DNA of 64,000 bases from Adiantum capillus-veneris (Eukaryota > Streptophyta > Polypodiopsida > Polypodiales > Pteridaceae). The translations under genes were made by a program, and so were the position numbers. How positions within the stretch are numbered: position 1 is the first letter of the stretch; every line of letters starts with the position of its first letter. Shown here piece after piece: positions 34,320-44,029 of the stretch. Under the pieces are notes generated by a model. It did not search any database. It was not told the DNA's origin and worked only from the letters and a program-made list of their open reading frames with translations. The DNA is taken from NCBI GenBank assembly GCA_014529385.2, contig CM043954.1, positions 99,532,747 through 99,596,746 of the forward strand, given 5' to 3'.

Positions 34320-34935
34320 TCTTATCCTCTTTGCTACGTGCATCTCCCTCACCAAATTCATGAAGCGACCACACCATCGCGGTAGCCTCTCCGAGAGCTA
34401 CGCGCCCACGCCACGCATTTGCATCTTCGAGCTGCTCGCGAGCGATCTTCCCACGAGCTTGTTTTGCTTGTAAATAGCACAAACGGTGTTTGTTTTCAAC
34501 AATCAAGTACTTTATGGAACGAGGGCGAGATTAGCTACGGATATTTGTTCATAGACTTAGGTTTCGCATACTTTTAGATTATGAACTGTGAGTCTATCGC
34601 GACTGTATTCGAGGTAGTTAGGGTTATAATCTGGTGAGATTGGACTTATACGTAAGTGTATCCTAGTGAGAGGATGATGCCTAGCAAATCTGAAGTGATT
34701 CCGATTTCATTTGATGTGTAAACAATGAGCGTTTAGGGATAGAGTGGGTTCTATAGAGCTAACAAGGATTAGTGATTGATGCATCATAGAAGTGCGTATG
34801 TGTATGTTGGTCTCAGCCTAACAAGCTAACGAGATTGCCTCCATGAACCTACGGGTTAGTCGTGTCACCGGATGACAAGTATGTTGTCGTGCCGTGCTTG
34901 TGAGCATGAACAGGGGAGTAGTTTTCCCCAAAACA
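34040..34935 (+). repeat. 3' LTR of giant gypsy element (896 bp)
   Basis: It matches 15111-16031 across its length, about 93-94% by eye. It contains TATAAAG at 34204-34210, a GA microsatellite at 34270-34316 and the half palindrome at 34588-34602. It is followed by TGATG, the target duplication. Confidence 0.93.
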
Positions 34936-34940
34936 TGATG

Positions 34941-35520
34941 TTTTTCAAAGTTTATTGTCTGAAAAAAATTGGATATGATGTGTTCACAGTTCACAAATGG
35001 GGATTCTTGGATGGTGTGGTCTACAGTTCAATTTTCTAAAAGGAAACCAATGCTCAAGATGGAATCTTCCAAGTAACAAATTTGAGGGTGGACTGTACAG
35101 AAGCTAGGGCGTCCATGGTAGCTTCTTCATTGACTTGGTCTCCACTCTCCATGTTTGTTTAGCAAAATCTGCAAAACATGCTTGGGATATTCTGGCTGGT
35201 CTTTATGCAAGTCGCAATGAGGTAAGACTTGCATTGTTGCGTAAAGATCTGGAGTCGAAGAATATGAATGATGAAGATGATGTGGACAATTTCCTTGCTT
35301 GTGTTAAGGATATCAATGAGCAATTTATTTTTGCAGGTGAAGTCATTTCAGACAACTCCCTTGTGCAAAGTTTTTTTGATGGCTTCCAGATTCTTACAAG
35401 ACTTTTGCGAGTACTTGGAGACTTATGACCTAAGGAAATCTTGAATTTGTCAAGTTTGATACATTGTGCACATTGTTGTTGCAAGAGTAGCTTTCTAGAA
35501 AAAAATAGGACTATACAGCG
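34941..35520 (+). mobile_element. Ty1/copia gag remnant
   Basis: The stretch around 35135-35428 reads as a UBN2-type copia gag: KSAKHAWDILAGLYASRNEVRLALLRKDLESKNM, DVDNFLACVKDINEQFIFAGEVISDNSLVQSFFDGF. It differs from the gag at 27-600, so it is another copia family. It is heavily decayed and lacks LTRs. The giant gypsy element inserted just upstream of it. Confidence 0.72.
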
Positions 35521-36370
35521 TGCAATTGAATAGGCTTTTACTGATCCTCAAAGAAAAGGTGTTAACAGCAATGAAATCACTTCTCATGGTTCTTCTGTGG
35601 GTGGGTGGAAAATCACATGTTTCTAATAAATTGGATCTTATATATTTACAAACTTACTTGTTCACAATGCTTGGGTAGTACAAAGGTCCAATGAACCAGT
35701 TTAAAGCTTCTACTTGTGCGCTTAAATTGTCATCTTTTTCCTTATATCAATCTTGCCCTTAAGTGGGTTCTTTTGGTGGTAATTTATGAAAGCAGTCTAC
35801 ATAGACATATCGTTCATTGACATCATCTCTATAGAAATACACGCTTGTATTCACCACCATTGGGTGGGCTTGAGAAAATTTTAATCCTCAAAGTGATGGT
35901 AATATTTTGAGGATTAAACTTAAGGATATCTCCATAGACTCTACTTTAAACCAGTCTTAAGGTACATAATAGAATCGATTGCCACTACTTGACTTCTTCC
36001 AGACCCAAAATATGAATTTTTCACAGAAGTCTTATCTTTGGTTGAGCATGAGAACCTTCTTAGTAAGTGTTATTTTGTGGCTAGGTATATCTAGGAGTGA
36101 GCATATGTTAAGATAAAGAACATATCCTTGTACTTTGATGTCTCCCTCTTGAAACGTTTCCTTGACACATAATTGTGGGTTGACTATGTACCTATTAGAA
36201 ACTTGGGTTTGATATTCAGATTGTTCTTTGACATGTAGCTCCCATGCTATGTAGGAGTTTGGAACAAGATCTTTAGTCCCCTTTGAAGCTTGAACAACTT
36301 CAACTCCCCAATAGACATTGAATCCAACCACATGGTTGAAAAAGACATTTTGCAAAAATTCACTTGGGAG
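35520..36370. other. no gene recognised
   Basis: AT-rich sequence between copia fragments. A minus-strand open stretch at 36032-36355 has no recognisable family. It is probably decayed transposon sequence. Confidence 0.3.
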
Positions 36371-36932
36371 TTCATCTAGATGGTTAAGAAGATCGTCTAA
36401 AAGAAAGATAAGGAGAGAAAAGACTTAGTACACATAGATACCAAAATTGATTCTATGCTTTTTATTCATCAAAAATTGATTTTTATGGCTTATTATAACA
36501 ATACTGATGCTTTGGGGCTAACTCTTCAACTACTCTTTTAACTCTCATAACTGGGTATTCCCTTAGACCTCTCATATGACATTGTGTTCTAAAGGAGTAC
36601 GAGTGGAAGTGCGATGCGAGAGAGAGTGCGAGAAGAAGAGCACGACGATATGGTGAAATCGCTCTACTGTAATGTGTAGAGCATAGTGAGTTCTTATTAG
36701 GTTTTAACAAAAGAATATGTGTACATACCTGGTGGACCGCCCACTTACCTGGGCGACCACATTGGGCTTTATACCCCAACAACCTCCCACTTAAAGTCCA
36801 ATGTGGTACTTTAAGTGTGAGAGAAGCTACTATACAAGCTAATATACAAGAGATGTAGAGAAGTGATGTACTACCCTACACCTAACTGCTTGCGAAAATG
36901 CACAAAGATCTCTGAGGGAAGTCCTTTTGTAA
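36370..36932 (-). mobile_element. copia 3' end: pol tail, polypurine tract and 3' LTR, minus strand
   Basis: On the minus strand, 36932-36875 reads TKGLPSEIFVHFRKQLGV, the usual last residues of copia pol. A short untranslated stretch follows, then the polypurine tract AAGTGGGAGGT and an LTR beginning TGTTGGGGTATAAAGCCC at 36783. The left end of the LTR is not certain and may lie at 36370-36480. The copia body at 1-3578 lacks just this end, and the two lie in opposite orientation. Confidence 0.7.
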
Positions 36933-37690
36933 GTCCACAATATTACATGGAGGAGTATTGGGGACAAGTCAAACCTATCTATCAAGTAGCTGCTCTTGCG
37001 GCCAAAACATCAATTACACTTCTAAGAGACCACCTCTTCAATGCTATGAGTGTGGAGTCCACATCGTGTGGCCGAGTGTCCTATCAGGCTACAAAAAACC
37101 ACCACACTAATGCAAACCAATCAAGCGAGCACGTCTACAATGCCGATACTCATGTCGATGTGGCAAAGATCATTTGATTGCCCAATGTCCGAAGAATCCA
37201 AATGCGCCAAAGATCACTCCATTAAACTTGATTGAGGTTACCAAGGAGCCATCACAAAGTACACCTGTGGTACCAATAAACGTACTCACACGATCGATGC
37301 TCCAAAAACAAAATTATATTCTTGAGGATAGGGACACGGCATCAATTTCCCAATCTCAAAAAAAGAAGAAAACAGGAAGGGAGAGATCACAAAAAGCAGC
37401 GAAGTCATACCCTAGTTCAAAGACCAACATAGGGACTGGTGACGACCCCGTATATATGAACGACGTTGAAGAGGATTCTAATTCAGGTGAAACCATGGAG
37501 ACCAAGATGACTACTAAGATAGAAACCAGCAAGGAAGATATTCATGAGCCACAATGCGCGGGATCCAAGAAGAAGATAGGAACTTATCCAAACCCTACAG
37601 AGGAGATCGAGCGAGTCAAGCAATTAAGGAGTTTGGTAGAAGATACCCAAAGGGATCTAGAACTAGCACCTAGGCAGATCTAGATTATAG
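36933..37690 (+). CDS. gypsy nucleocapsid end and spacer (fossil)
   Basis: It corresponds to the minus-strand region at about 7210-7985 with visible substitutions, roughly 6-8% by eye. It codes for the second half of the knuckle region and the acidic spacer ending in RSLVEDTQRDLELAPRQI. The left boundary abuts copia pol sequence with no LTR. Confidence 0.65.
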
Positions 37691-38035
37691 ACACAGTGCT
37701 CCCTATGCAACAACAACCTCACCAACTCCATAGACCCTTAGCCATACCTAGTGTCATCCAAGAAGAAAGTGACTTAAAGTCATGGGAAAGTGGGCGTACT
37801 CACTTCTTGATGGAAAGAATATTTATAGAGGGACTACTTAACCCATCTTCCCCACGTCAAGGGACTGAAGCCCAAAAGGTGTCGTTAAACATTGCCAAAT
37901 TGATGGATTTCATTCATGTCTTCAAAATTTAGAACCACCATCATGTCCAGACTATATAAAGACCCTGAGCTAGCCTCAGCTCTTTGATCTTTCTTCAATG
38001 GAGAACTGAAGGTTGGGCTACCACAATTTTCACAG

Positions 38036-39106
38036 ATGGATGGAGCTGGGGAGATGCCAATAGAGGAGGAACACTTAGATCCACAACCCAACCTAGATGA
38101 GAGCCTTGTGGTAGAAATACATGTTAACAAGTTGGGAAAATACTTTGAGTGCGATGAATCCAATGTGACCATACCAATCACTACTAAGGGATTAACTATG
38201 AAGGGAATCCTTGATGGTGGCATTGGGGTTAGCATTGTGACTAAAAATTGCTGGAAAACTATGGGAAGACCTCACCTTGGGACCATAACCACAGTAGGAA
38301 AGATTTCCAATGGGTCTATTGTTAAACCTATTTGGATGTTAGAAGATCTCAAGATCAAGGTCTTTGGACATAAAATAAGAGTTACCTTTATTGTTATGGA
38401 TTTCTCCAAGCACACTATGGCATCTGAGATGATCTTAGGACGTCCTTTCATGAGGGAATCAAAAATGGTGCATGATTGGTCTAAAAACCATGTCTACTTG
38501 CAGCTCCAAGATTATGTCGTTCGAGTGGATGTGGTAACTGGTCGAGCACATCCTCTAGGAAACAGGTTTATAATTGATCATAGATCTGACACCACAGCTG
38601 ACTCGTCCCCATTGCAGTATTGTTACACGTGTAAAGCAGACACTGATGTTGGGGAAGATTCTCCTTATATGGACGTAGTACCTGGAATGAGTGAGTCAGA
38701 CAATGTGGATCGGGTCCACCTAGTAGCAACCATAGACACTTGGGGAAACATGGGGACGACTTGGGTAATACCTGAGGGGGGTGAAATGCCACCACTCATA
38801 CCCTTAAATATGCTAGAAGCTATGCATATAGCTTTTGATGACCTACAAGATGAAGGTTTGGCTGGCATTGGAACCAGTATCGTCTCATTAGAGTATAGCC
38901 TGCACAATTTGGGGTCAAAATTATCAATTGAAATTGACTCTGAGGACAAAGAATCTGAGTTAAATCTTAGTGAAAATGTGGGGACAAATCATTCAGGGCC
39001 CAGTGGTACCCTAGATGACAATCTATTCAAGGGAACAGAAGACACAAGTAGTGATTCATCTAGTGACTCTTCACTAGATATCAACCGTAATCAAAAATTA
39101 GACTAG
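38036..39106 (+). CDS. gypsy protease and acidic spacer, second copy (fossil)
   Basis: It is nearly identical to the region at 5791-6861 on the other strand, differing at only a handful of residues over 356. It has ILDGGIGVSIV, ASEMILGRPFMRESKMVHDW and an acidic Ser/Asp-rich tail. The very high identity contrasts with the lower identity just upstream. Confidence 0.85.
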   Translation: MDGAGEMPIEEEHLDPQPNLDESLVVEIHVNKLGKYFECDESNVTIPITTKGLTMKGILDGGIGVSIVTKNCWKTMGRPHLGTITTVGKISNGSIVKPIWMLEDLKIKVFGHKIRVTFIVMDFSKHTMASEMILGRPFMRESKMVHDWSKNHVYLQLQDYVVRVDVVTGRAHPLGNRFIIDHRSDTTADSSPLQYCYTCKADTDVGEDSPYMDVVPGMSESDNVDRVHLVATIDTWGNMGTTWVIPEGGEMPPLIPLNMLEAMHIAFDDLQDEGLAGIGTSIVSLEYSLHNLGSKLSIEIDSEDKESELNLSENVGTNHSGPSGTLDDNLFKGTEDTSSDSSSDSSLDINRNQKLD

Positions 39107-39229
39107 AAGAGTAAGAGATATAAGAGGTGATGATATCAAGCAAATGTGGGTGCTAGAATAAATGAAAAGAAATATATCGCAGAATGGCTTAATTATATAG
39201 CGGCATGTGATGCTCATCAAAAGTTGGTA

Positions 39230-40005
39230 TGGTTTCTCTTAAGTCTCTCTACTTATTAACGCTAGTATTATATGGCAGTTACCGAGGCGTGAGATGACGC
39301 CCAGATTGGCACTGTTGTTGCTGTGACGGGAGTACGTCCAGATTAGCACAACGAGTACTTGTCGAGCGGTATGGGACGCTCATGAGGACAAGGGTTTTTA
39401 TAAATAATGTATATACCAATCAGACATAATAGCGCCAGTAGATATTCTTGAGTGAACCTAATCCAAGGGTTGTTGGTTTAAAATTGGACGACTTCTTGTT
39501 TGTAATACTGTTTGAAGGGCTGTTTTAACGAACCAATATCATAAATAAAGTAAAGGAACATGTATGTTTAAACAGTGTGGTAGTAATTAGATAACAAAAG
39601 AAGGGTGAGTGTGGTGTGGAAAGTGGGAGAATGATACCCCGAAGGTATCATTCTATGGACAGGTGGATCCGATGAGTCGGGTAACTTTCCAACGCTAGAA
39701 ATTGTTTTTTTTAAGTCATAAATCTTAAAAGAGACAAACCTTGGCATCTGTGCTTGTGAAACATGGAGAAAAAAGCGCTCAGGTTGGTCACTCTAAGATT
39801 TATACTTTTAAGTATAATTGATTATAGATAGTTTTTAGATAGGGTTATGGTGGTCACGCTCCGCCATAGTGAGATAGGACCAATCCTTCACTAACGGTTC
39901 ATGCCCGTGGTGGCTACGTAGTAGCTAAGGCAATGTCCGTTGGTTTTTCCTTCTCAGGATTTGAGACCTATCAAAGGTACTCCGCTTCTCTCAAAAAGGA
40001 GCAGG
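39230..40005 (+). other. unrelated stretch inside the non-autonomous gypsy
   Basis: Homology with the minus-strand block ends sharply at 39229. The next 780 bp have no coding content I recognise. They contain a perfect 10-bp stem with a 5-base loop at 39629-39653 (GAATGATACC...GGTATCATTC). After it, protease-like sequence begins again. Confidence 0.5.
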
Positions 40006-40600
40006 GACCTCACATTTGTGACCACAACCATAGTAGTGAAGACGGCCAATGGGTCTATTGTTAAACCTATTGGGATGCTAGAAGATCTCAAGATCAAGGT
40101 CTTTGGATATAAAATAAGGATTACCTTTATTGTTATGGATTTCTCCAAACACAGTATGGCATCGGAGATGATCTTAGGACGTCCTTTCATGAGGGAAGAA
40201 AAAAGGGTGCATGACTGGTCTAAAAACCATGTCTACTTATAGTTCCAAGATTCTGTCATTTGAGTGGATCTTGTAATTGGTCGAGCACATCCTCTAGGTA
40301 ACATGTTTATAATTGATCATGGATCTAACACAACAGTTCACTCGGCCCCATTGCAGTATTGTTACACGTGTAAAGCGGACACTCATGTTGGGGAAGATTC
40401 TCCTTATATGGATGTACTACTTGGCATGACTGATTCGGACAATGTGGATTGGGTCCACCTAGCAGCAACCATAGACACTTGGGGAAATAGGGGGATGACC
40501 TGGGTAACACCTGAGGGGGATGAAATGCCCGTACCTTTAAATATGCTAGAAGCAATGCATATAGCTTCTCGCACGACTCATCCTCATATAAAAAAGAGAA
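40006..40600 (+). CDS. partial, diverged second protease region (fossil)
   Basis: It resembles 38270-38830: NGSIVKPIGMLEDLKIKVFGYKIRI, ASEMILGRPFMREEKRVHDW, CYTCKADTHVGEDSPYMDV. Divergence is around 10% by eye. The active-site part is not included. It is a partial duplicate from another family member or an internal duplication. Confidence 0.75.
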
Positions 40601-40639
40601 AATACAAGTGGGTTCCTCAATCTTCTTTAGCGGCTATGG

Positions 40640-41244
40640 TTGATGCGAAAAAATAGAAACATTGTAAGAAATTTCCCACTCGCTCCAAGAAATATAAAGA
40701 AACGTTGTGATGGATTCCTAAACGACTATTGGAATCCCAAGGCTACTATGAAGGAAATGATCAAATATGGGTGCCAAAATGTAGATTGTGTTCTTACCTG
40801 TCACCTGACCCATGTGAGCCCAATCTTGTAGCTCCAAAACAAATTGACGGTCATGTAAAGAAAAAAATCACTGAATGCTACACACCCTCTCCAGAGCTAT
40901 TTTGGGTACCAAAGAAAGAACGATTTGTTCCACCTAGGTCAAGAACAGGGAAGTCAAATGAAGCTTCTTGCTCTTCATGTAATTCCTATACAGACGTAGA
41001 AGCTTTGACACAACCTCCACCTTCTATTGTACATATCCATACAAACAAGGAAAAGTTTGCACCTCCCATTGTAAGTTCACCACCTACAACAATGTTGCAA
41101 ATAAAATCTTGGGAGAGTACCTTACCACCCTTGCAACTAGATGAAACGCATAGGGCAGCCGAAAACTATTGGTTAAAACCTGCACCCATAACAACTTGGA
41201 ACTATTGGTTTCAAAAGGTGATGACATCATTTCAAAAGGTATGA
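40640..41244 (+). CDS. ORF of unknown function in non-autonomous gypsy
   Basis: About 170 residues open at 40729-41244. Cys-rich spots (WVPKCRLCSYLSPDPCEP, SNEASCSSCNSY), Pro-rich stretches and aromatic-rich C-terminus (AENYWLKPAPITTWNYWFQKV). I recognise no family. It is placed where pol would be in an autonomous relative. Confidence 0.4.
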
Positions 41245-41343
41245 TCTACCCAAGGAAGGCGGACTGTTTGCTGACATCCATCATTCACTTGCTTCCCTCT
41301 CAACCTTCCTCTCTGACCTCTTAATCTTCAATCTTAGGGAATG

Positions 41344-41353
41344 TATATATAAA
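41344..41353 (+). promoter_or_regulatory. possible internal TATA box
   Basis: TATATATAAA lies about 140 bp before the ATG at 41491, in an A-rich stretch free of other coding. It could drive the downstream ORF on its own. This is inference from sequence and spacing only. Confidence 0.4.
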
Positions 41354-41490
41354 GCCTTATACTCACAAAAACAAGATAAAAAATTAAAAGAGCAAGAGCC
41401 ATAATACAAAATCATAAAAACACATTATGCACAAGAACACGACCCTTGTAATATTTTCACTCTAACCATCATCTATTTGCGTGTACAGAT

Positions 41491-41913
41491 ATGGAAAGTA
41501 CGCTAGAGTCATCCACTCCTTCCTTGGGTGAGAGGTACCCTCGTTACTTTTCACAAATGTTTCACATGGTATTTCCGATGCTTGCATGTGAATGGGATTT
41601 GGTAGGCACGCTAGAATGTGAGAGGAATTTTGAGGAGTTAGAGTGGTTGATACGTCTCTTGACCACAACTGACCCATACTTAGTATATAACGTTTCTCCC
41701 ATTGCACAAGCCTACCCTTTTGACCAAGATGACTATAGGCGTCTAGTGACCTTCTTAGTAAACATGGGTACCTATGATGAAGAAGAAGATTTACATGACT
41801 ACACAGATGGCACATATGGTCTCATGGATGATGACTTTTCTTATCTCGACGACGAGGATAGGGGTTTAGCCTTAGGGTTTCCCCTCAACCTCTACAATAT
41901 CCTATTCCCTTGA
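41491..41913 (+). CDS. acidic 140-residue ORF before the 3' LTR, unknown
   Basis: An open frame of 140 residues with a clean start and stop. It is strongly acidic: MESTLESSTPSLGERYPRYF at the start, DLVGTLECERNFEELEWLIR in the middle, and an Asp/Glu-rich C-terminal region (YDEEEDLHDYTDGTYGLMDD). It looks folded rather than low-complexity in its first 100 residues. No signal peptide or membrane span is seen. I cannot assign a family; a captured host fragment is possible. Confidence 0.45.
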   Translation: MESTLESSTPSLGERYPRYFSQMFHMVFPMLACEWDLVGTLECERNFEELEWLIRLLTTTDPYLVYNVSPIAQAYPFDQDDYRRLVTFLVNMGTYDEEEDLHDYTDGTYGLMDDDFSYLDDEDRGLALGFPLNLYNILFP

Positions 41914-41919
41914 CTCTCT

Positions 41920-43274
41920 AAGAAGAGTGCAAATAATTAGCTTAGGGTTCTTTATGTTTTTTAATTGTGCTCAATAAGTATTGGTACCTTTTCCCACTGA
42001 TGTGCCTCCTAGAGGTATTCTTTGTGTTTCTTAGTGTGTACAAGAACGTGTTGTTGTTGTTAGGATTTGGACCTGCATGGAATATTTCTCTCATCCACTT
42101 TTCAAATCAAGTGTGATCATCAACACAAACAGGTGTTTCTTATCCATTAGCATTGCCCCTTATCTTTTTGCATCCATGTTTGTCTCCTTAAATTGTGATT
42201 GGTAGCATAATATTCACTGCATTTTCTTAGTATCAAACATTAAATTCAATGTAATTTTTTGTCATAATCACTTGTCTAGGTTTAAAAATCAAGCAGTCCA
42301 ACTAAGCTAGTTTGACCAAGCTAGGTGTTAGAGATCTTCTCTTAATACCATGGGGAATGCCTTCCTAATTATTAATGGTTACTTAGGTTCTTAATCCGAT
42401 TTAGGCAGCATTGTGTGAAATGTACTAGGGATATCTAGTGGGCTTGGTCCCTATTGACCTTTAGCTTAAGTATTATAAAGGGAGTTTACTAGTGTGATGA
42501 GCTTGGGGAGGGTAGCAGTGTTATATGACCCCCCAAAGTTACAAAATTTAAATGCTGAAAATGAACAAACAAAAAATCAAAGTGCCATAATGTAAAATCT
42601 TAAGCTGGAAGAGAAACCTCAGTTTGATTTGGTACTTCACTCACATGTATCGGCTATGGTACTAGAGCCCTAGAGGTTCCCAGTGTGGGCGCTTTTCCTT
42701 GAAAAGCAAAAAACCCAAGACATACAAAATAAGCACACACATCAAAATTGAATCACTGTGAAAAGAATTTGGGGGGTCAAAGAAAAGGTAATCAATCCGG
42801 CCATGATTTCATGAGAAATTCCTTTTATCGTAGCTTAACTACAAGGTCTTCTAGGTATAGACTCTAGTCAGCCCTTGAACATCAAACACTTGGCTCTCGC
42901 AATTAAACAACTTAATTGACCAAAGAAAATTAAGAAGCTTACCCATGGTATTAATAGTCGATCTTTAGTGCCTTTCGATCGTTAAACTAGCGACCCCATA
43001 CTTGTTTAAATTTTTACCTTTACAATTGTTTATGCATTTAATTATATTACAATTTAATGTTTATTGTTGCTGACAAATGGTTTAAAATTCTATTACCAAT
43101 CAAATGTTTGCCTACAACTGCATATGCTTTTTAATTGTTTATGAGAATGCAATTACTATGCCAATGTTGTTTGATATTGCAGTGACTGAAGAAGGCTAAG
43201 GACATTCATCTCAAATGCTCTTCCACCTCAACGAAAAGCTTCAACTCAATAGCTTCTGAGGATGGAATCTACAT
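41920..43274 (+). other. 3' non-coding region of non-autonomous gypsy
   Basis: No supported coding frame. AT-rich in its last 400 bp. The final stretch leads directly into the polypurine tract. Confidence 0.55.
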
Positions 43275-43288
43275 CAGGAAGGGGGGCA
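43275..43288 (+). promoter_or_regulatory. polypurine tract
   Basis: CAGGAAGGGGGGCA immediately before the TG of the LTR at 43289. Confidence 0.8.
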
Positions 43289-43597
43289 TGTTAACCCTCA
43301 CGCACATTCCTATCACCTACGACGGACACTGTATTATTTATTTGGTAGAGTTAGGTATCGGGCTTGTCGGTCCAATAGGAAAAGTGTAAGAGTGATCACC
43401 GATGAGAGGCACACTCTAACTGGAACATTCAAGGGATAGTTGGCTAAGCATGGGTGCCCAAGTGTGAATGGGGCGAGCTCATATAAAAGTCAAATAAACC
43501 TAAAATTCACTCACTCTCTCATTTGTGCAATTGAAGAGTTCTCTTTCTCCATCTCCATCTTCTTCTTCTTCATCTCCTTGTGTGTGTGTGTGTGTGC

Positions 43598-43649
<52 letters not shown>

Positions 43650-43887
43650 GCGATCAAGCATTGCGGCGGCACAACGGCAACGAGGCAGTTGAGCGTGGCG
43701 TAGCGGCATCTCCCTCTTCTTTGCGGCGAGGAATCCTCCACGTCAGGAAGCGTAGAGCGGTGAGTGACACACCAACGCCATCTTTGAGCTTACTAGTTTA
43801 GGCTTGTTGTGTGCTTCGAGCCATTTGTGGCTCGCACACAGTGTATCAGCAAGTTCCTTGCATTGACACGCACGACATATGCGCACA
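43289..43887 (+). repeat. 3' LTR of gypsy element (599 bp)
   Basis: It begins TGTTAACCCTCACGCAC and ends ATGCGCACA, matching the minus-strand LTR at 11435-12051, about 93% by eye. TATAAAA at 43482-43488, TG run then GA microsatellite at 43602-43645. Followed by TACAC. Confidence 0.92.
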
Positions 43888-44029
43888 TACACATGTGGGC
43901 CCCACGTAACCACCTGGCTATGAAGAATGGGCAATGTTTTATTCGATGCACCATGCATGGATATGTACATATGTGCAATCACTTCTTCCAAAAATCTCCT
44001 AGCATAATTTGCCCATCCCCTAGCCTACT

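Larger units (their letters stand above)
15111..34935 (+). mobile_element. giant Ty3/gypsy-type LTR element, 19.8 kb, with accessory regions
   Basis: Complete outline: LTRs at 15111-16031 and 34040-34935, tRNA-Asp primer site, polypurine tract AGGAGGGGGGAG before the 3' LTR, and a 5-bp target duplication TGATG on both sides (15106-15110 and 34936-34940). Parts in order: leader with palindromes, unknown 5' ORF, gag, zinc knuckles, protease, RT, RNase H, two H2C2 fingers, integrase, second protease-like domain, 2.7-kb non-coding stretch with palindromes, accessory coding block with coiled coil. It is broken, with a dozen or more interruptions. LTRs are about 93-94% alike by eye, which at commonly used plant rates suggests a few million years. 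Length recalls Ogre/Tat elements. Confidence 0.92.
36933..43887 (+). mobile_element. Ty3/gypsy block without RT, with 3' LTR, plus strand
   Basis: This block starts inside the nucleocapsid coding region and continues through protease, where 36933-39229 mirrors 5668-7985. It then departs: a 780-bp unrelated stretch, a second diverged copy of the protease end, two short ORFs of unknown type, a 1.35-kb non-coding stretch, polypurine tract and 3' LTR. No RT, RNase H or integrase is present, so the family member is non-autonomous, similar in concept to TR-GAG elements. It is broken in several places. The five bases after the LTR, TACAC, match those beyond the LTR at 12051. Confidence 0.85.

Noticed and set aside
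39660-39700. A GATGAGTC word resembling a hammerhead ribozyme core
   Set aside because: The conserved CTGATGA and GAAA boxes and the three-stem layout are not present.
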